A DNA stretch of 8,944 bases from contig JAJYXA010000441.1 of assembly GCA_021791235.1 (NCBI GenBank), positions 1 through 8,944 of the forward strand, given 5' to 3'. The notes below the pieces were generated by a model, which was given only the letters and a program-made list of their open reading frames with translations, was not told the DNA's origin and ran no database searches. The stretch comes from Pseudomonadota bacterium. Lineage in GTDB: Bacteria > Pseudomonadota > Gammaproteobacteria > Burkholderiales > Thiobacillaceae. Positions within the stretch are counted from its first letter, which is position 1. Each line of letters starts with the position of its first letter. The position numbers and the translations under genes are program-made. Positions 1 through 7,229 of the stretch are shown here, piece by piece.

Positions 1-6
1 GGCCGG

Positions 7-609
7 CTAAAAACGCGAGCCGGGCTGCTTCAGGAATTCGACTTCGTCCGGCGTGGAAGCGCGCCCCAGGATCGCGTTGCGATGCGGAAAGCGGCCGAAG
101 CGCGCCACCACGTCGCGGTGCTTGCGCGCGTAATCGAGGAAGTTGTCGAACAGCGCACGTTCGTCGGCTGCCGCTTCGCGTGCCAGCGCTTCATACAGGG
201 CCACGGACCGGTCCTGCATGGGCAACGATTCGGCATGCTCCAGCGGCAGGTAGAGGAACACGCGCTCGATCGGCGCCAGCCGGCTTGCCTCGTCCGCGTC
301 GAGTGCGGCGAGGCTCAAGGACAGTGCCTGTGGGTCCGTGGCGAAGGCCTGCGGCTGGTCGCGATGGATGTGATGCGGGAACTGGTCGAGCACGATCAGC
401 AAGGCGAGGCGTCCGCGCGGCGTGGCCGCCCAGTGATCCAGCCGGCCTGTGGTCGCGGCCTGCAGCGTATCGGCAAACTGCTCGGTCACCGCCCGGTCGT
501 TTTCCGGCGACTTGCCGAACCAGAGTCGGGTCTGCCGTCCCGCGACCTCGGTCGCGCTGCCCGGCGGTCCGAACCAGAAGGCGAGCACGTCTTCGGGCTG
601 GCGGTCCAT
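7..609 (-). CDS. DUF924 family protein
   Basis: A 200-residue protein of the DUF924 family, a soluble, largely helical, TPR-like family with no firmly assigned reaction. The N-terminus (PEDVLAFWFG, residues 5-14) matches the usual DVLxFWFG opening. A DQFPHHIHR segment at 75-83 corresponds to the conserved DQFPRNIYR block, and FGRFPHRNAILGR at 171-183 is the family's hallmark C-terminal block. Length is typical for the family. I chose the ATG at 609 because the family opening begins right there; the frame stays open upstream to 807, but that extension lies over the CDGSH gene and is arginine-rich shadow sequence. No signal peptide or membrane segment is visible. The start lies 11 bases after the CDGSH gene stop, so the two are probably co-transcribed. 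The ribosome binding site is weak. The cellular role is unknown. Confidence 0.9.
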   Translation of the reverse strand: MDRQPEDVLAFWFGPPGSATEVAGRQTRLWFGKSPENDRAVTEQFADTLQAATTGRLDHWAATPRGRLALLIVLDQFPHHIHRDQPQAFATDPQALSLSLAALDADEASRLAPIERVFLYLPLEHAESLPMQDRSVALYEALAREAAADERALFDNFLDYARKHRDVVARFGRFPHRNAILGRASTPDEVEFLKQPGSRF

Positions 610-620
610 GGTGGGGCGGC

Positions 621-872
621 TCAGAAAATATCGTCGGGCAGGTCGTTGTGGGCGCCGTCGCAGAACGGCTTGTCCTTGCTGTGCTTGCAGTTGCACAGCC
701 AGACCGTGGTCTTTTCCTTGATGACGAATGACATCGGTTCCAGGCCGGTGCCTTCGTGCGAGCCGTCGCAGAATGGCTGGCTCATCGAACGGCCGCACGA
801 ACACCACCAGTATTCACCGGGTTCGAGTTCCAGTTCGGCGGGATTGCGGTCGTACACCACGGGTTCGGACAT
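621..872 (-). CDS. Dual CDGSH-type iron-sulfur protein
   Basis: A small soluble protein of 83 residues with two CDGSH iron-sulfur motifs. Motif 1 has C24, C26, C35 and H39 (CSCGRS...PFCDGSH). Motif 2 has C60, C62, C71 and H75 (CNCKHS...PFCDGAH). Each has the three-cysteine, one-histidine ligand set that holds a [2Fe-2S] cluster in this family. The tandem arrangement resembles the CISD3/MiNT type rather than single-motif mitoNEET, and there is no membrane anchor. By family knowledge it probably acts in electron transfer or cluster handling; the partner is unknown. An AGGAG at 879-883 lies 6 bases from the ATG at 872 but only 3 from an in-frame GTG at 875, which favours the ATG. A terminator ends just 12 bases before the start. 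The DUF924 gene follows 11 bases downstream. Confidence 0.92.
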   Translation of the reverse strand: MSEPVVYDRNPAELELEPGEYWWCSCGRSMSQPFCDGSHEGTGLEPMSFVIKEKTTVWLCNCKHSKDKPFCDGAHNDLPDDIF

Positions 873-878
873 CACGGG

Positions 879-883
879 CTCCT
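879..883 (-). promoter_or_regulatory. Ribosome binding site of the CDGSH gene
   Basis: On the minus strand this reads AGGAG, with 6 bases to the ATG at 872. It sits directly after the T-run of the upstream terminator, so the efflux-operon terminator and this translation signal are almost contiguous. It decides between the two adjacent possible starts (ATG at 872 over GTG at 875). Confidence 0.75.
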
Positions 884-884
884 G

Positions 885-916
885 AAAAAAGCGCCCATTC
901 TAGACGCAATGGGCGC
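885..916 (-). terminator. Rho-independent terminator of the efflux operon
   Basis: On the minus strand, GCGCCCATT and AATGGGCGC form a perfect 9-bp stem around an 8-base loop, followed immediately by six T residues (885-890). This is a textbook intrinsic terminator for minus-strand transcription. It lies 73 bases past the stop of the nodT-type gene and so ends the tetR-adaptor-pump-channel transcript. Reading in the other direction there is no T-run, so it is not bidirectional. It stops 12 bases before the CDGSH gene start, which therefore needs either read-through or a promoter overlapping the hairpin. Confidence 0.87.
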
Positions 917-989
917 CGGCAAAACCGTACGGATACTGGGGCAATTCGGCCGCGCGGGAGGTCCAGCCGCGCAGCCGGATCGCGACGCG

Positions 990-2384
990 TCAGGCACCGC
1001 CGCCGAGCGCCTTGTAGAGTGTGACCTGCACGCCGAGCAGCTGCTGGCGCGTGGAGACGACGGCCTGCTCGGCGCTGAAGGCGTCGCGGCTGGCGTCGAG
1101 CACCTCGAGGTAGCTCGCGATACCGGCCTGCTCACGCGCCTTCACCCGTTCGAGCCGCGCCTGCTGGACACGCAGGTTGGCCTCCTGGGCGGTCAGCTGC
1201 GCACGGTAGGTGGCGCGGGCGGCGAGCGCGTCGGCCACTTCGCGAAAGGCCTGCTGGATCGTCTTTTCGTAATCGGCGACCGCTTGGACCTTGCGTGCTT
1301 CGGCCACTTCCAGGTTGGCGCGGTTGCGGCCGGCGTCGAACAGCGGCAGCGTCAGCACGGGCTGGAACAGCCAGGCCTCGCTGCCGGCGCCGAACAGCCC
1401 GGATAGCGCGCTGCTGGCGGTGCCGAAGTTGCCGGTCAGCGCGATGCGTGGGAAGAAGGCCGCGCGCGCCGCGCCGATGTTGGCGTTGCTGGCGATCAGC
1501 CGCTGCTCGGCGGCGCGCACGTCGGGACGCCGCAGCAATACGTCGGACGGCAGACCCGGCGCGAGTTCCGCTAGGACGGGCTGGCTCGAGACGGCAGGCA
1601 CGGCGGGGAGCGGGACCGCCATGCCGGTGAGCAGGCGCAGGGCGTTTTCCGTCTGCGCACGCTGCCGCTGCAGGTCGGCCGACTGGGCGCGCACCGATTC
1701 GACCAGGCTCTCGGCGGCGAGCACGTCGAGATCGCTCGCCAGCCCGGCATCGCGCCGCTTGCGGATGAGTTCGAGGCTGTCCGTGCGCGTCTTCAGCGTG
1801 TCGTCGGCGAGCTGCGACTGCCCGGTGAGCGCGGTGAGCTGGTACCAGGTGCTGGCGACGTCGCCGATGAGGCTCACGCGGAAGCTGCGGGCCGCCTCGT
1901 CGCTCGCCAGGTACTGCGCCCGGGCGGCCTCGCTCAGCGCGGCCACGCGGCCCCAGAAGTCGAGCTCGAAGGCGGTGATGCCGAGGTTCACGTCGTTGCG
2001 GCGGGTAGTGCGCGCCACGCCGAAGCCGGTGAGATCGGCCGGCGTGTGGGTACGGATGGTGTCCGCCTGCGCGGCTACCGTCGGGAAGCGGTCTGCGCGG
2101 GCGACGCCGGCCAGGGCGCGCGCCTCCTCGACCCGTGCCAGGGCGATCCGCATGTCGCGGTTGTTGGCGAGCGCCGCCTCGATCAGCGTATGCAGCGCCG
2201 GGTCGGGAAAGTAGGCCGGCCAGTCGGGCACGGCGGAGGCGGTCGCCGGCAGGTCCGCGGCAAAGGCCTTCGGAACCGGCGCGGGGGGGCGCTCATACGC
2301 GGGGACCAGCGAGCAGCCGCCCAGCAGGACGGCGGCAATCGCAGCGGCGACGACGGCGCCGGATTCGTGTTTGCGTTCAATCAT
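990..2384 (-). CDS. NodT-family RND efflux outer-membrane lipoprotein
   Basis: A 464-residue outer-membrane channel of the TolC/OprM (NodT) family, the exit duct of a tripartite RND pump. Residues 10-24 are a hydrophobic lipoprotein signal ending in LGGC, so C24 should be lipid-modified. Two OEP repeats follow: helices with the first beta hairpin (LGITAFELDFWGRV, 134-147), then the second repeat with the family block LLRRPDVRAAEQRL (283-296) and NIGAARAAFFPRIALTGNFG (302-321). A matching second FDAGRNRANLEVAEA element lies at 349-363. Length is typical for OprM-like proteins. Its ATG overlaps the end of the pump gene by 8 bases, and a strong GGGAGGA (2393-2399) lies 8 bases upstream inside that gene, so translation is probably coupled. 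It is the last gene of the operon; a terminator follows. The exact substrate cannot be read from the sequence. Confidence 0.95.
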   Translation of the reverse strand: MIERKHESGAVVAAAIAAVLLGGCSLVPAYERPPAPVPKAFAADLPATASAVPDWPAYFPDPALHTLIEAALANNRDMRIALARVEEARALAGVARADRFPTVAAQADTIRTHTPADLTGFGVARTTRRNDVNLGITAFELDFWGRVAALSEAARAQYLASDEAARSFRVSLIGDVASTWYQLTALTGQSQLADDTLKTRTDSLELIRKRRDAGLASDLDVLAAESLVESVRAQSADLQRQRAQTENALRLLTGMAVPLPAVPAVSSQPVLAELAPGLPSDVLLRRPDVRAAEQRLIASNANIGAARAAFFPRIALTGNFGTASSALSGLFGAGSEAWLFQPVLTLPLFDAGRNRANLEVAEARKVQAVADYEKTIQQAFREVADALAARATYRAQLTAQEANLRVQQARLERVKAREQAGIASYLEVLDASRDAFSAEQAVVSTRQQLLGVQVTLYKALGGGA

Positions 2385-5300
2385 GTTTCGGTTCCTCCCG
2401 ATGCCGGGTGGGAAAGAGCTTGCGGATCACCACGAAAAACACCGGGACCAGGAAAATGGCCAGCAGGGTTGCGGCGAGCATGCCGCCGACCACGCCCGTG
2501 CCGACGGCGTGGCGGCTGCCTGCGCCTGCGCCGCTCGAGATGGCGAGCGGCAGCACACCCAGGATGAAGGCGAAGCTGGTCATGAGGATGGGCCGCAAGC
2601 GCAGGCGGCAGGCTTCCAGTGTGGCGGACACGAGATCCCTGCCTTCATCGTGCAGCTGGCGGGCGAACTCGATGATGAGGATGGCGTTCTTGGCGGACAG
2701 ACCGATGATGGCGATCAGGCCGACCTTGAAGAACACGTCGTTGGGCAGCCCACGCAGATGCACGGCCAGCACCGCGCCGAGGATGCCCAGCGGCACCACC
2801 AGGATCACCGAGAAGGGGATGGCCCAGCTCTCGTACAGCGCTGCGAGCGCGAGGAACACCACCAGCAGCGACAGCGCGAACAGCACAGGCGCCTGGGAGC
2901 CGGCGAGCCGCTCTTCGTATGAGGTGCCCGACCATTCGAAGCCGAAACCCGGCGGCAGCTTGGCGGCGATCTCTTCCATGGCCTGCATCGCCTCGCCGGT
3001 GGAATGCCCGGGTGCGGGGTTGCCGGCGATTTTCATCGAGGGGGTGCCGTTGTAGCGGTCGAGCTTGGGCAGGCCCACGATCCATTTTGGCTTGGCGATT
3101 TCGCCCAGCAGCACGATGTTGCCCAGACGGTTGCGTATCGGCAGCTTGAGCAGGTCGTCCGGCGTCTTGCGCAGATCCGCGTCGGCCTGCATCTGTACCT
3201 TGAGGATGCGCCCGTTGTGCACGAAGTCGTTGACGTAGGAGACGCCGATGGCGGAGCTCAGCGTGTCGTTGAGATCGGCCATGTCGATCTGTAGCGCCTG
3301 CGCCTTTGCGCGGTCGATGTCGAGAAAGACCTGGGGCCCGGGCTCCTGGCCTTCCGGACGCACGCCGGCCAGCCGCGCGTCCTTGCCGGCCATGCCCAGG
3401 ACCATGTTGCGCACGTCCATCAGGGCGTCGCGGCCTTGGCCGGAGCGGTCCAGCAGGCGGAAGTCGAAGCCGCCCACGGCACCCAGCTCGGGGATGGCAG
3501 GCGGGTTCACCGCAAAGATCACCGCCTCCTTGATGCGCATGAAGTTGCCCATGGCCCGGCCGATGATGCCCTGTGCCGAGTGCTCCGGCCCCTTGCGTTC
3601 ATCCCAGTCCTTGAGCCGCGTGAAGACGAGCGCCGCGTTCTGACCGCGGCCGAAGAAGGAGAAGCCCACCACGCCGATGACCCGCTCCACCTCCGGCTGC
3701 TTCAGGTAGAACTGCTCCACCTGGGAGAGCACCTTCACCGTGCGTTCCTGGGTGGCACCGCCGGGCAGCTGCACCAGGGTGATGAAATAGCCCTGGTCCT
3801 CGTCCGGCAGGAAGCTGCCGGGCAGCTTGGCGAAGAGCCAGCCGGCGGCGATCACGATGGCGAGATAGATCACCATCCAGCGGCCGCTGCGGGCGACGAT
3901 GCGCGCGGTGAGGCCGTGGTAGCGCGTGGTTACTCGCCCGAAGAAGCGGTTGAACCAGCGTTTTTCGTCGGCCTCCGCCTCGCCGGGCTTGAGCAGGGTT
4001 GCGCACATGGCGGGGGTGAGCGACAGCGCCATCAGCACCGAGAACGCCATGGTGAGGATCAGGGTGGCGGCGAACTGGCGATAGATGGCACCCACGGAGC
4101 CGCCGAAGAACAGCATCGGCATGAACACCGCCGACAGCACCACGGAGATGCCGAGGATCGCCCCGAGGATCTGGTCCATCGCCTTGATCGTGGCCTGCAA
4201 GGGCGGCAGGCGCTCCTCGCGCATGATGCGCTCGACGTTCTCCACCACCACGATGGCGTCGTCGACCAGAATGCCGATGGCGAGCACCATGGCGAACAGG
4301 GTCAGCACGTTGATGGAAAAGCCGAAGGCATACAGGCCCGCGGTGGCGCCTGCCAGCGCCACCGGCACAACCACCGCCGGAATCAGGGTGGTGCGCCAGT
4401 GTCCGAGGAACACATACATCACGATGAACACCAGGATCATCGCTTCGCCCAGGGTCTTCACCACTTCGAAGATCGAGATCTCCACGAAGCGCGAGGTATC
4501 GTACGGCACGGCCCAGTCGATGCCCTGCGGGAAATAGCGGGCCAGTTCCGCCATGCGCGACTTCACGTTCTTCGCCACGTCCAGGGCATTGGCGCCGGGT
4601 GCGACGCGGATGGCGATGGCGGCGATCGGCTGGCCGTTCATGCGGGCGTAGCGCTCGTAGCTGTCGCCGCCCAGTTCCACGCGGGCGACGTCCTTGACCT
4701 TCACCGTGGCGCCGTTGGGCAGGGCGCGCACCACCACGTTGCCGAATTCCTCCGGCGTTTTGAGCCGGCCACGCGTCACGATCACTGCGTTCACCTGTGC
4801 ACCGGGCGCGGCCGGCGCCTGGTTCAGTTCGCCGGTGGCGAGCTGCACGTTCTGCGCCTGCAGGGCGCGCTTCACGTCGGCCGGCGTGAGTCCGTATGCG
4901 GTGAGCTGCTCGGGCTTGAGCCAGATGCGCATGGAGTATTCGCTGCCGAACATGATGGCCTCGCCGACGCCGGGCACCCGCAGCAGGGGATCGAGCACGT
5001 TGGCGGCGGCGTAGCTGCCGAGGTCGATGGCGTTGCGCTTGCCGTCCTTGGAATAGAGGGCGACGAACATCAGGTAGTTGCGCTGCGGTTTCGTCACCGG
5101 CACGCCAAGCTGCCGCACATCAGCCGGCAGCCGCGCCTCGACGCGCTTGTAACGGTTCTGCGCCTCCACCGAGGAGATGTCGACGTTGGTGCCCGGCTCG
5201 AAGGTGAGCGTCAGCGTGCCGGCACCCAGTTCGGACGACGACTCCATGTAGAGCAGATGCTCGATGCCGTTCATCTCCTGTTCGATGAGTTTGATGACCG

Positions 5301-5478
5301 TGTCCTCGACGACCTGGGCGGAGGCGCCGGGGTAGGTGACGTTGAAGGCGATCTGCGGCGCGGCCACCGGGGGGTATTGCGCGACCGGCAGGTTTTTCAG
5401 CGCGATGGCGCCGCCGAGCAGGATCAGGATGGCGATGACCCACGCGAAGATGGGCCGGTGGATGAAAAAGCGTGCCAT
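2377..5478 (-). CDS. HAE-1 family RND efflux pump, inner-membrane transporter (AcrB-like)
   Basis: A full-length 1033-residue proton-driven exporter of the hydrophobe/amphiphile efflux (HAE-1) family, the energised inner-membrane part of the pump. TM1 is at about 10-28 (the protein opens MARFFIHRPIFAWVI). A first periplasmic porter/docking region spans about 30-335, TM2-6 and beyond 340-500, a second periplasmic region about 560-860, and TM8-12 about 863-1020. The proton-relay residues are all present: D406 and D407 in GILVDDAIVVVENVE, K930 in GLSAKNAIL, and R962 in RLRPILMTS, equivalent to D407, D408, K940 and R971 of AcrB. The switch-loop area GFSFFGRGQN (605-614) resembles that of AcrB. 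It starts one base after the adaptor stop (TGAGATG) with an AGGGG 7 bases upstream. Substrates are probably drugs, solvents or dyes, but specificity is inference. It is intact, with no frameshift. Confidence 0.97.
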   Translation of the reverse strand: MARFFIHRPIFAWVIAILILLGGAIALKNLPVAQYPPVAAPQIAFNVTYPGASAQVVEDTVIKLIEQEMNGIEHLLYMESSSELGAGTLTLTFEPGTNVDISSVEAQNRYKRVEARLPADVRQLGVPVTKPQRNYLMFVALYSKDGKRNAIDLGSYAAANVLDPLLRVPGVGEAIMFGSEYSMRIWLKPEQLTAYGLTPADVKRALQAQNVQLATGELNQAPAAPGAQVNAVIVTRGRLKTPEEFGNVVVRALPNGATVKVKDVARVELGGDSYERYARMNGQPIAAIAIRVAPGANALDVAKNVKSRMAELARYFPQGIDWAVPYDTSRFVEISIFEVVKTLGEAMILVFIVMYVFLGHWRTTLIPAVVVPVALAGATAGLYAFGFSINVLTLFAMVLAIGILVDDAIVVVENVERIMREERLPPLQATIKAMDQILGAILGISVVLSAVFMPMLFFGGSVGAIYRQFAATLILTMAFSVLMALSLTPAMCATLLKPGEAEADEKRWFNRFFGRVTTRYHGLTARIVARSGRWMVIYLAIVIAAGWLFAKLPGSFLPDEDQGYFITLVQLPGGATQERTVKVLSQVEQFYLKQPEVERVIGVVGFSFFGRGQNAALVFTRLKDWDERKGPEHSAQGIIGRAMGNFMRIKEAVIFAVNPPAIPELGAVGGFDFRLLDRSGQGRDALMDVRNMVLGMAGKDARLAGVRPEGQEPGPQVFLDIDRAKAQALQIDMADLNDTLSSAIGVSYVNDFVHNGRILKVQMQADADLRKTPDDLLKLPIRNRLGNIVLLGEIAKPKWIVGLPKLDRYNGTPSMKIAGNPAPGHSTGEAMQAMEEIAAKLPPGFGFEWSGTSYEERLAGSQAPVLFALSLLVVFLALAALYESWAIPFSVILVVPLGILGAVLAVHLRGLPNDVFFKVGLIAIIGLSAKNAILIIEFARQLHDEGRDLVSATLEACRLRLRPILMTSFAFILGVLPLAISSGAGAGSRHAVGTGVVGGMLAATLLAIFLVPVFFVVIRKLFPTRHREEPKHD
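2393..2399 (-). promoter_or_regulatory. Strong ribosome binding site of the outer-membrane channel gene
   Basis: On the minus strand this reads GGGAGGA, a near-perfect Shine-Dalgarno with 8 bases to the ATG at 2384. It lies inside the 3' end of the pump gene. It is the strongest such site in the operon and supports the overlapping start of the channel gene. Confidence 0.8.
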
Positions 5479-5479
5479 C

Positions 5480-6583
5480 TCAGTTCCCCTGTTTCTGGGG
5501 AACGGGTTTCACCGCCGTGCCCGGCTTGGCCTTCTGCACGCCGTCCACGATCAGGGTCTCGCCGCCCTTGAGGCCGTCTTCGATGACGAAGTCGGTACCC
5601 GCCATCGCGCCGACCTTCACCGGACGCGGCATCACCTTGTTCTCGGGGCCCACCAGCAGGACGAACTGGCCCTGCGGGCCGGACATCACCGCACGCTGGG
5701 GAATGGTGATCACGTTTTCCTCGACACCCTGGGGCAGCCGCACCTGGACGAAGGTGCCGGGCAGCAGCAGGCGCTGCGGATTGGGGAATTCCGCTTTCAG
5801 CGTGATGGCGCCGGTGCTGGGGTCCACGCTCAGGTCGCTGAAGAAGAGCCGCCCCTTGTGGGGATAAGGCTGGCCGTTCTCCATGATGAGTTCCACGATG
5901 CGGCTGTCCGCCGCCGCCTTCAGGCGACCGGAAGCCAGCGCGCTTCTCAGGCGCAGCACGTCGGCGTTGGGCTGGGTGAACAGCACGTTGACCGGCTCCA
6001 GCTGTTCGATAGTGGCGAGCAGGGTGGCGTCGCCGTGGCCGACCAGGGCGCCTTCCGTCACCTGCGTGCGGCCGATGTGGCCGGAGATGGGCGCGGGCAC
6101 CGTGGTGTTCTCCAAGTCCAGCCGGGCACGCGCGAGCTGCGCCTGGGACTGCTTCAGCGCGGCGCGCGCCAGATCGACTTCCTGCTGGCTGACGGCCTTG
6201 ATCGGGAGGAGCGATTCCACCCGGGCCAGATTGAGCTGCTTCACGTCCACGTCGGCTTGCGCGGCCTGCGCGGCGGTGCGATAGGTGCGGTCATCCAGCC
6301 GGAACAGCGGCTGGCCGGCGCGCACCTCGCTGCCTTCCGTGAACAGGCGCTTTTCCACGATGCCTTCGACGCGGGCGCGGACCTGCGCAGTGCGCACGGC
6401 CTCCACCCGGCCGGGCAATTCCCGGGTCAGCGTGGCCGCCCTGCTGCCCACCTGTATGACCGTCACTTCCGGCGGCGGCATGGCACCTGGGCCGCCAGCC
6501 CCGGCGCCTGCGGGACCATTCTTGCCATCAGGACCGCAGGCGGCGAGCAGAGGCAAAACAAGAAACAGGGTCATGCGTTTCAT
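5480..6583 (-). CDS. RND efflux periplasmic adaptor lipoprotein (membrane fusion protein)
   Basis: A 367-residue AcrA/MexA-type adaptor that links the inner-membrane pump to the outer-membrane channel. The lipoprotein signal MKRMTLFLVLPLLAAC puts the lipidated cysteine at C16, followed by a Gly/Pro-rich linker (19-38). The split lipoyl domain is visible as VRARVEGIVEKRLFTEGSEV (68-87) and APISGHIGRTQVTEGALV (164-181). Between them lies an alpha-helical hairpin rich in Ala, Gln and Leu (about 100-160). The beta-barrel (LKAEFPNPQRLLLPGTFVQV, 262-281) and the membrane-proximal domain follow. Length is typical. I chose the ATG at 6583 because the lipobox starts there and an AAGGA (6590-6594) lies 6 bases upstream. 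The same frame runs open further upstream through tetR, but that part is shadow sequence. The ATG overlaps the tetR stop as ATGA, implying coupled translation. Confidence 0.96.
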   Translation of the reverse strand: MKRMTLFLVLPLLAACGPDGKNGPAGAGAGGPGAMPPPEVTVIQVGSRAATLTRELPGRVEAVRTAQVRARVEGIVEKRLFTEGSEVRAGQPLFRLDDRTYRTAAQAAQADVDVKQLNLARVESLLPIKAVSQQEVDLARAALKQSQAQLARARLDLENTTVPAPISGHIGRTQVTEGALVGHGDATLLATIEQLEPVNVLFTQPNADVLRLRSALASGRLKAAADSRIVELIMENGQPYPHKGRLFFSDLSVDPSTGAITLKAEFPNPQRLLLPGTFVQVRLPQGVEENVITIPQRAVMSGPQGQFVLLVGPENKVMPRPVKVGAMAGTDFVIEDGLKGGETLIVDGVQKAKPGTAVKPVPQKQGN

Positions 6584-7182
6584 GGGGTGTCCTTTTCGGG
6601 GGCAAAGGCGCGCAGGAAGCAATCCACTACCTGCGCCGTTTTCGAGGGGTTGAGCAAATCGGTCTGCAAATTGATGAGGCCGCGTAAGCGGTCGAAATCC
6701 AGCAGCATGGCGGTGAGCATCTCGGCGGCGAAATCGGGATCGTCCCGCCGCAACCGCCCGGCCTCCATGGCACGCGCCAGATATTCGGCGAGGCGCTTGC
6801 GGGTGGTTTGCGGGCCCTGGCGAAAGAACTGCTTCGCCAAGTCCGGGAAGCGGGGCGCTTCTGCCACCATGGTGCGGAAGATCGCGAGTCCGTTCGGACT
6901 CAGCAGGCGTGCGCGGTAGGCCTCGCCAAAGGCCAGCAGCGTGGCCCGTATGTCGCCATCTCCATCCAGGGTCACCAGCACCGACAGAATGGAATGGCGC
7001 ACCACTTCGCCGAACAACTCGTCCTTGCTGTGGAAGTGGTTGTAAAGCGTCTGCCGCGCGACCTGCGCGCGGGCGGCGATACGGTCGATGCTCACCTGAT
7101 AGCCTTCTTCGCGAAAAGCCTCGCAAGCAGCCTCAAGCAGGCGCTGGCGGGTACTTTGGGACGTTTCGACGACGGGAGTCAT
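6580..7182 (-). CDS. TetR-family transcriptional repressor of the efflux operon
   Basis: A 200-residue one-component regulator. The N-terminal TetR DNA-binding domain covers about residues 11-57; its helix-turn-helix is SIDRIAARAQVARQTLYNHF (31-50), ending in the family signature TLYNHFxSKDELF. The C-terminal helical ligand/dimer domain (about 75-195) contains FRTMVAEAPRFPDLAKQFF (102-120) and AGRLRRDDPDFAAEM (141-155), resembling the AefR-like TetR C-terminal group. The gene is the first of the operon and points the same way as the pump genes, unlike the divergent acrR arrangement. Its stop overlaps the adaptor start by 4 bases. An inverted repeat over its own promoter suggests autorepression of the whole operon, relieved when a pump substrate binds. 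The Shine-Dalgarno is weak (GGACC) and the leader is short. The ligand is unknown. Confidence 0.95.
   Translation of the reverse strand: MTPVVETSQSTRQRLLEAACEAFREEGYQVSIDRIAARAQVARQTLYNHFHSKDELFGEVVRHSILSVLVTLDGDGDIRATLLAFGEAYRARLLSPNGLAIFRTMVAEAPRFPDLAKQFFRQGPQTTRKRLAEYLARAMEAGRLRRDDPDFAAEMLTAMLLDFDRLRGLINLQTDLLNPSKTAQVVDCFLRAFAPEKDTP
6590..6594 (-). promoter_or_regulatory. Ribosome binding site of the adaptor gene
   Basis: On the minus strand this reads AAGGA, 6 bases before the ATG at 6583 and inside the 3' end of tetR. It fixes the adaptor start in a frame that is open for a further 540 bases upstream. Confidence 0.7.
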
Positions 7183-7199
7183 GCCGGTCCAAGCGAAAA

Positions 7200-7229
7200 A
7201 GTAGACTGGATAGTCTAGTCTTCGGTCAA
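7200..7229 (-). promoter_or_regulatory. Probable sigma-70 promoter of the tetR-efflux operon
   Basis: On the minus strand, TTGACC (7224-7229, 5 of 6 to the -35 consensus) and TCTACT (7200-7205, 4 of 6 to the -10) are separated by 18 bases. Initiation would fall near 7193, giving a leader of only about 10 bases before the tetR ATG at 7182. The -10 is imperfect, as is common for repressed promoters. The assignment rests on pattern and position only. Confidence 0.55.
7202..7221. promoter_or_regulatory. Putative TetR operator overlapping the promoter
   Basis: TAGACT and AGTCTA form a perfect 6-bp inverted repeat around a 4-base GGAT spacer (7202-7217). A further AGTCT follows in tandem (7217-7221), so three half-sites are present and two offset dimer sites are possible. 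The repeat covers part of the -10 and the -10/-35 spacer of the tetR promoter, 20 bases upstream of the tetR start. Size and symmetry fit an operator for a TetR dimer. Binding by the adjacent repressor is inference. Confidence 0.6.

Noticed and set aside
610..807. An N-terminal extension of the DUF924 protein by 66 residues.
   Set aside because: It lies out of frame over the CDGSH gene, is Arg-rich, and the family begins at the ATG at 609.
3436..5571. A 711-codon open frame on the plus strand.
   Set aside because: It is exactly antisense to the RND pump gene and is full of His, Gly, Arg and Gln, as expected from the shadow of a GC-rich gene. It has no family features.
5336..6919. A 527-codon plus-strand frame opposite the adaptor and tetR genes.
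   Set aside because: Low-complexity shadow composition that spans two clearly real genes on the other strand.
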